A stretch of DNA of 64,000 bases from Mycobacterium marseillense. GTDB lineage: Bacteria; Actinomycetota; Actinomycetes; Mycobacteriales; Mycobacteriaceae. Location of the stretch: assembly GCF_010731675.1 (NCBI RefSeq), contig NZ_AP022584.1, positions 4,464,001-4,528,000 on the forward strand, in the 5' to 3' direction. The translations under genes and the position numbers were made by a program. Below are positions 59,848 through 64,000 of the stretch, in pieces. Under the pieces are notes generated by a model, which saw only the letters and a program-made list of their open reading frames with translations, was not told the origin of the DNA and searched no databases. Within the stretch, counting starts at the first letter, position 1, and the number at the start of each line of letters is the position of its first letter.

Positions 59848-59858
59848 ACCCTAGGGTA
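59848..59858. promoter_or_regulatory. Palindromic double -10 box between mce and the sterol-carrier-like gene
   Basis: ACCCTAGGGT is a perfect 10-base palindrome that reads TAGGGT on both strands. On the minus strand it is 9 bases from the mce ATG at 59838. On the plus strand it abuts the ATG at 59858, too close for that start, so it most likely serves mce. Confidence 0.4.
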
Positions 59859-60247
59859 TGGCGCCGCGCGAAAAGGCCGATCCGGCCAAGACCCGGCAAG
59901 CCGTGTTGGCCGTTGCGCAATGGTTGGCTGACGCATCCGCTCCGGCACCGAGCCGCGACGAATTGGCGGCGGCCGTGCGGCTCACCGCCCGCACCCTGGC
60001 CGCGGTGGCGCCGGGACGAAGCGTGGAGCTGCGGATCCCGCCGTTCGTGGCGGTGCAATGCGTCGCCGGGCCCACGCACACCCGCGGCACACCGCCCAAT
60101 GTGGTGGAGAGCGATCCGCGGACCTGGCTACTGCTGGCCACCGGCAAGCTGTCGTTCGCCGAGGCGAAGGGCACCGGTGCGCTGCGCCTTTCCGGCTCCC
60201 GAGCCGGTGAGATTGACCACTGCCTGCCCCTGTTCGATGTGGGCTGA
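59858..60247 (+). CDS. Sterol-carrier-like protein
   Basis: 129 residues, the length I recall for Rv0807. It has an N-terminal helix (RQAVLAVAQWLADAS), the central RSVELRIPPFVAVQCV and TWLLLATGKLSFAEAKGTG, and the C-terminal LPLFDVG. This is the pattern of the SCP2-like domain proteins, which bind lipids in the cytoplasm. ATG 59858 has no clear ribosome site. Placement next to a divergent mce gene suggests a link to lipid import. It precedes purF on the same strand by 137 bases. Confidence 0.82.
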   Translation: MAPREKADPAKTRQAVLAVAQWLADASAPAPSRDELAAAVRLTARTLAAVAPGRSVELRIPPFVAVQCVAGPTHTRGTPPNVVESDPRTWLLLATGKLSFAEAKGTGALRLSGSRAGEIDHCLPLFDVG

Positions 60248-60338
60248 ATGCAACCCTGAACTGCACCTTTAGAGTGTGGCCCGGGCATTTCGTCGCCCAA
60301 CACGCCTGGTGGATTCGGCGACGCGGGCCTCGTGCCCG

Positions 60339-60384
60339 TAGACTCCCTAGCGTCACCAACCGTTCCCCGGGGAGCTGCCGAATC
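60339..60384 (+). promoter_or_regulatory. purF promoter and leader
   Basis: TAGACT at 60339-60344 is the best -10 box, giving a leader of roughly 34 bases. GGGGAG (60369-60374) is the ribosome site and can pair with upstream CTCCC (60343-60347) or with TTCCCC just before it. A folded leader could limit translation of this first, committed step of the pathway. Confidence 0.4.
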
Positions 60385-61911
60385 GTGACCGTCCAAGAGC
60401 CCGAAGAGGACTTCAACGCACCCCGTGAAGAATGCGGCGTATTCGGGGTCTGGGCCCCGGGCGAAGACGTCGCCAAACTCACCTATTACGGCTTGTACGC
60501 GCTACAGCATCGCGGGCAGGAAGCCGCCGGTATCGCCGTCGCCGACGGATCCCAGGTGCTGGTCTTCAAGGACTTGGGTTTGGTCAGCCAGGTGTTCGAC
60601 GAGCAGACGCTGGGGGCCATGCCGGGCCACGTCGCCATCGGGCACTGCCGGTATTCGACCACGGGCGACACGACCTGGGAAAACGCGCAGCCGGTGTTCC
60701 GCAACACCGCGGCCGGCACCGGGGTTGCCTTGGGACACAACGGGAATCTGGTCAACACCGCCGAGCTCGCCGCCCGCGCCCGCGACGAGGGGTTGATCGC
60801 CAAACGCGCCCCGGCCCCGGCGACGACGGACTCCGACATCTTGGGCGCGCTGCTGGCGCACGGCGCCGCCGACTCCACGTTGGAGCAGGCGGCGCTGGAT
60901 CTGCTGCCGACGGTGCGCGGCGCGTTCTGTTTGACGTTCATGGACGAGAACACGCTGTATGCGTGCCGCGATCCGCATGGGGTGCGGCCCCTTTCGCTCG
61001 GGCGGTTGGACCGCGGTTGGGTGGTGGCCTCCGAGACGGCCGCGCTCGACATCGTCGGCGCCTCGTTCGTGCGCGACATCGAGCCGGGTGAATTGCTGGC
61101 GATCGACGCCGACGGGGTGCGCTCTACCCGTTTCGCCAATCCCACCCCCAAGGGCTGCGTCTTCGAGTACGTGTACCTGGCCCGGCCGGACAGCACGATC
61201 GCCGGCCGGTCCGTGCACGCCACCCGGGTGGAGATCGGCCGCCGGCTGGCCCGGGAACGGCCCGTGGAGGCCGACCTGGTGATCGGCGTGCCCGAGTCGG
61301 GCACCCCCGCCGCCGTCGGCTACGCGCAGGAGTCGGGCATCCCCTACGGCCAGGGGCTGATGAAGAACGCCTACGTCGGCCGCACGTTCATCCAGCCGTC
61401 CCAGACCATCCGCCAGCTCGGTATCCGGCTGAAGCTCAACCCGCTTCGCGAGGTGATCCGCGGCAAGCGGCTGATCGTCGTCGACGACTCGATCGTGCGC
61501 GGCAACACGCAGCGCGCCCTGTTGCGGATGCTGCGCGAGGCCGGTGCGGTCGAGGTGCACGTGCGGATCGCGTCGCCCCCGGTCAAATGGCCCTGCTTCT
61601 ACGGCATCGACTTCCCCTCGCCGGCCGAATTGATCGCCAATGCGGTCGAGGACAAAAAGGAGATGCTCGAGGCGGTACGGCACGCCATCGGTGCCGACTC
61701 GCTGGGTTACATCTCGCTGCGCGGCCTGGTTGCGGCCTCCGAGCAGCCGGCGTCGCGGTTGTGCACCGCGTGCTTCGACGGCCAGTATCCGATCGAGCTG
61801 CCCGGGGAGACCGCGTTGGGCAAGAACGTCATCGAGCACATGCTCGCCAACGCGGCCCGCGGTGCCGGGCTCGACGATCTCGCGGCCGACGAAGTGCCGG
61901 TGGTGCGCTGA
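60385..61911 (+). CDS. purF: Amidophosphoribosyltransferase
   Basis: 508 residues. It makes phosphoribosylamine from PRPP and glutamine, the first committed purine step. The nucleophile is Cys17 after the propeptide (PREECGVFGVW). The PRPP-binding motif is RLIVVDDSIVRGNTQ. Iron-sulfur ligands probably include the Cys in LCTACFDGQYP. GTG 60385 has GGGGAG upstream; the frame continues further upstream to 60274 but lacks conserved sequence. It starts 137 bases after the sterol-carrier-like gene and ends 66 bases before purM. It corresponds to Rv0808. Confidence 0.98.
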   Translation: MTVQEPEEDFNAPREECGVFGVWAPGEDVAKLTYYGLYALQHRGQEAAGIAVADGSQVLVFKDLGLVSQVFDEQTLGAMPGHVAIGHCRYSTTGDTTWENAQPVFRNTAAGTGVALGHNGNLVNTAELAARARDEGLIAKRAPAPATTDSDILGALLAHGAADSTLEQAALDLLPTVRGAFCLTFMDENTLYACRDPHGVRPLSLGRLDRGWVVASETAALDIVGASFVRDIEPGELLAIDADGVRSTRFANPTPKGCVFEYVYLARPDSTIAGRSVHATRVEIGRRLARERPVEADLVIGVPESGTPAAVGYAQESGIPYGQGLMKNAYVGRTFIQPSQTIRQLGIRLKLNPLREVIRGKRLIVVDDSIVRGNTQRALLRMLREAGAVEVHVRIASPPVKWPCFYGIDFPSPAELIANAVEDKKEMLEAVRHAIGADSLGYISLRGLVAASEQPASRLCTACFDGQYPIELPGETALGKNVIEHMLANAARGAGLDDLAADEVPVVR

Positions 61912-61963
61912 CTCGGTTGCGCTCCTTCGCCGACGTTTGATACCGGCGGTCAGCGCCGCCCGG

Positions 61964-61977
61964 TAGCCTTTATCGCG
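61964..61977 (+). promoter_or_regulatory. Leaderless promoter of purM
   Basis: TAGCCT at 61964-61969 is followed by 8 bases and then ATG 61978. Confidence 0.6.
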
Positions 61978-63072
61978 ATGACGGATCCCGGAAAGAGCCC
62001 CGCACGCCACTCAGGCAGTCAGGGCATCACCTACGCGTCGGCCGGGGTGGACATTGAGGCCGGCGATCGCGCCGTCGAACTGTTCAAGCCGCTGGCGACA
62101 AAAGCCACGCGACCCGAGGTCCGGGGCGGCTTGGGCGGATTCGCCGGCTTGTTCGCGTTACGCGGCGACTACCGCGAGCCGCTGCTCGCGGCCTCCACCG
62201 ATGGCGTCGGAACCAAGCTGGCGGTCGCCCAGGCGATGGACAAGCACGACACCGTCGGGCTGGACCTGGTGGCCATGGTGGTCGACGACCTCGTGGTGTG
62301 CGGCGCCGAGCCGCTGTTCCTGCAGGACTACATCGCCGTGGGCCGCACGGTGCCGGAACGCTTGAGCGCCATCGTCAGTGGCATCGCCGAAGGGTGCGTG
62401 CGGGCCGGCTGCGCACTGCTCGGCGGCGAGACGGCCGAACACCCCGGCCTGATGGAACCGGACCATTACGACATCTCGGCCACCGGCATCGGTGTCGTCG
62501 AGGCCGACGACGTGTTGGGGCCCGATCGGGTCAAACCCGGCGACGTGATCATCGCGATGGGATCGTCGGGCCTGCACTCCAACGGCTATTCGCTGGCCCG
62601 CACGGTGCTCCTCGAGATCGACCGGATGAACCTGGAGGGCTACGTCGAGGAGTTCGGCCGCACCCTGGGCGAAGAGCTGCTCGAGCCCACGCGGATCTAC
62701 GCCAAGGACTGCCTCGCGCTGTGCGCCGAAACCCACGTCCGCACCTTCTGCCACGTCACCGGCGGTGGGCTTGCCGGAAACCTCGCACGCGTCATCCCGC
62801 ACGGGCTGGTCGCCGAGATGGACCGCGGCACCTGGACGCCCGCGCCGGTGTTCGCCATGATCGCCCAGCGCGGCCGGGTGACACGGGAAGAGATGGAAAA
62901 GACGTTCAACATGGGCGTCGGCATGATCGCCGTCGTGGCTCCAGAAGACACCGACCGCGCCCTGGCCATCCTGACCGCGCGACACCTGGATTGCTGGGTG
63001 CTGGGCACCGTCGGCAAAGGCGGAAAGGCGGGCCCGAGGGCCAAACTCGTCGGTCAGCACCCGAGATTCTGA
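61978..63072 (+). CDS. purM: Phosphoribosylformylglycinamidine cyclo-ligase
   Basis: 364-residue AIR synthetase, which closes the imidazole ring of FGAM. It has TDGVGTKLAVAQAMDKHDT, VVDDLVVCGAEPLFLQDY and ALLGGETAEHPGLMEPDHYD, plus the later HVTGGGLAGNLAR. The first 22 residues (SPARHSGSQGITYASAGVDI) are the usual mycobacterial extension before the conserved core. ATG 61978 is leaderless. It follows purF and ends 67 bases before a small convergent gene. It corresponds to Rv0809. Confidence 0.98.
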   Translation: MTDPGKSPARHSGSQGITYASAGVDIEAGDRAVELFKPLATKATRPEVRGGLGGFAGLFALRGDYREPLLAASTDGVGTKLAVAQAMDKHDTVGLDLVAMVVDDLVVCGAEPLFLQDYIAVGRTVPERLSAIVSGIAEGCVRAGCALLGGETAEHPGLMEPDHYDISATGIGVVEADDVLGPDRVKPGDVIIAMGSSGLHSNGYSLARTVLLEIDRMNLEGYVEEFGRTLGEELLEPTRIYAKDCLALCAETHVRTFCHVTGGGLAGNLARVIPHGLVAEMDRGTWTPAPVFAMIAQRGRVTREEMEKTFNMGVGMIAVVAPEDTDRALAILTARHLDCWVLGTVGKGGKAGPRAKLVGQHPRF

Positions 63073-63099
63073 GGGCCCCGGACTTCAGCGGAACTGATA

Positions 63100-63128
63100 C
63101 GGCGCCGGTGCACGAGGCATCGGCGCCG
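63100..63128. terminator. Possible hairpin terminator of purM
   Basis: CGGCGCCG occurs at 63100-63107 and again at 63121-63128. Since this octamer is its own complement, the two copies can pair with a 13-base loop. It lies between two convergent genes. There is no T-tract, and GC-rich repeats are common in this genome. Confidence 0.4.
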
Positions 63129-63139
63129 AGGCGTTGGTT

Positions 63140-63325
63140 CTAGCGCCGCCAGCTGTCCTGGTCGTCCCAGGATTCGTCGGCGCCGTCGGTGTCCAGTTCA
63201 GTGGGCTCGTCGGAGCCCGTCCCGGACAGCTCTTGCTGAAGCCGCTGGAAGTCGGTCTGCGGAGAACTGTATTTGAGTTCTCGAGCAACCTTGGTCTGCT
63301 TTGCCTTAGCCCGGCCGCGGCCCAT
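63140..63325 (-). CDS. Small DUF3073-like protein
   Basis: 61 residues starting MGRGRAKAKQTKVARELKYS, with a basic N-terminal half and an acidic C-terminal half (ELDTDGADESWDDQDSW). This matches the small DUF3073 family, conserved in Actinobacteria and of unknown function; charge asymmetry hints at nucleic acid or protein binding. It is convergent with purM. It corresponds to Rv0810c. Confidence 0.85.
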   Translation of the reverse strand: MGRGRAKAKQTKVARELKYSSPQTDFQRLQQELSGTGSDEPTELDTDGADESWDDQDSWRR

Positions 63326-63471
63326 GGGGGAACCCCCTCGCGCAATAACGGAGCGGCCTAACGAGTAGGCGGCTCCGATCTCCTGGTGTCGTATTGTCCT
63401 GCCAACAGTTTACCGTGCCACGCCAGTGGGCGTCGGCGCCCCCTGCTCGCTGTGGCGGACGTTACCGTTCA

Positions 63472-64000
63472 TTATCCCGCACCGCCCCGCAACCGTTCAA
63501 CGGCCAGTCGCCCGGCGCCGATCTGTTCGGCGGGAGGCAGGGAATCGACGTCGATCACCGCGGCCACCGCGGCCTCCGGACCAGTCGCCAATTCCGTCTC
63601 GGCGGGCAGTCCGCGCTTGAGCAGCGCCAGCGCTATCGGCCCGAGATCGACGTGATCGACCACGGTGCCGAGGCGGCCGATCGTGCGGCCGCCGGCCAGC
63701 ACGGGGTCGCCCGTCGTGGGGCGCTCCACCGAGCCGTCCAGGTGGAGCAGCGCCAGCATCCGGGGCGGCCTGCCCAGGTTGTGCACCCGCGCGACGGTCT
63801 CTTGCCCGCGGTAGCAGCCTTTGTCCAGGTGGACGGCACCTTCGCCGGGCCCGCCGATCCAGCCCACCTCGTGCGGAATCGTGCGTTCGTCGGTGTCGAC
63901 GCCCAGCCGCGGCCGCACCGCCGCGACGCGGTGGGCTTCGTAGGCCCACACGCCGCCGGGCCGCACTCCGGCCTGCGACAACCGGTTTCGCCAGTCACCG
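63472..64000 (-). CDS. YgfZ/GcvT-like folate-binding protein, 5' end outside window
   Basis: The frame runs from the stop at 63472 to the window edge, about 175 residues of the C-terminal half. The KGCYRGQET motif (reading DKGCYRGQETVARVHNLG) is the signature of the YgfZ family, which uses a folate-like cofactor in iron-sulfur cluster maintenance. The TTG at 63981 is only an internal codon; the upstream sequence GDWRNRLSQAG continues the protein. It matches Rv0811c. Confidence 0.88.
   Translation of the reverse strand, partial: GDWRNRLSQAGVRPGGVWAYEAHRVAAVRPRLGVDTDERTIPHEVGWIGGPGEGAVHLDKGCYRGQETVARVHNLGRPPRMLALLHLDGSVERPTTGDPVLAGGRTIGRLGTVVDHVDLGPIALALLKRGLPAETELATGPEAAVAAVIDVDSLPPAEQIGAGRLAVERLRGGAG

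Overview
The window is high-GC actinobacterial DNA that I assign to Mycobacterium, most likely a non-tuberculous species. Gene content and order follow the M. tuberculosis segment I remember as Rv0760c to Rv0811c. It runs from the adhB-cyp51-cyp123 cluster through purD, ggtA, purB, cyp126, purC, ptrB, an emrB-like pump, purS-purQ, encapsulin-DyP peroxidase-pepC, purL and purF to purM. Locus names are from memory, not from a search. Many starts are GTG, many genes overlap by 4 bases (ATGA or GTGA), and many have a TANNNT box 6-8 bases before the start codon, which is the mycobacterial leaderless promoter pattern.

Layout. 0-6.7 kb: a leftward redox/sterol cluster (SnoaL-like proteins, alcohol dehydrogenase, 3Fe-4S ferredoxin, CYP51, SDR, CYP123, TetR). 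6.8-10.4 kb: a divergent rightward operon (aldehyde dehydrogenase, SDR, 3-hydroxyisobutyrate dehydrogenase-like, carboxymuconolactone decarboxylase-like). Both sides of this junction carry the same short palindrome. 10.4-15.1 kb: a very large cyclase/ATPase/LuxR regulator and a serine hydrolase, which I do not remember at this position in M. tuberculosis. 15.1-36.3 kb: purD, purB, purC, purS and purQ interleaved with ggtA, an esterase, CYP126, a TDT-family transporter, an intact oligopeptidase B, two tandem duplicated MFS pumps and a flavin dehydrogenase.

36.2-50.4 kb is the accessory stretch. It holds a WS/DGAT-like acyltransferase, a PlsC-like acyltransferase, an epimerase, a long leftward run of detoxification-type enzymes (quinone reductase, DUF427, VOC, TMEM175-like channel, haloacid dehalogenase, disulfide reductase, cupin), two paralogous TetR regulators, an alpha/beta hydrolase, and a MOSC/ferredoxin-reductase fusion. 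Four sites of the form TGGG-N8-CCCA lie in its intergenic regions. They suggest one regulon tied to the TetR pair.

50.4-64 kb: encapsulin with its DyP cargo, a 57-bp tandem repeat in the divergent promoter region before pepC, a TetR/phosphotransferase divergent pair with a strong operator, purL, a CPBP protease, a solitary mce gene, a sterol-carrier-like protein, purF, purM, and the start of the folate-binding YgfZ-like gene.

The recurring theme is de novo purine synthesis genes, each apparently with its own promoter, scattered among lipid/sterol oxidation and stress genes. I saw no tRNA, rRNA, CRISPR array, prophage or transposase. No gene-free stretch exceeds about 240 bases.
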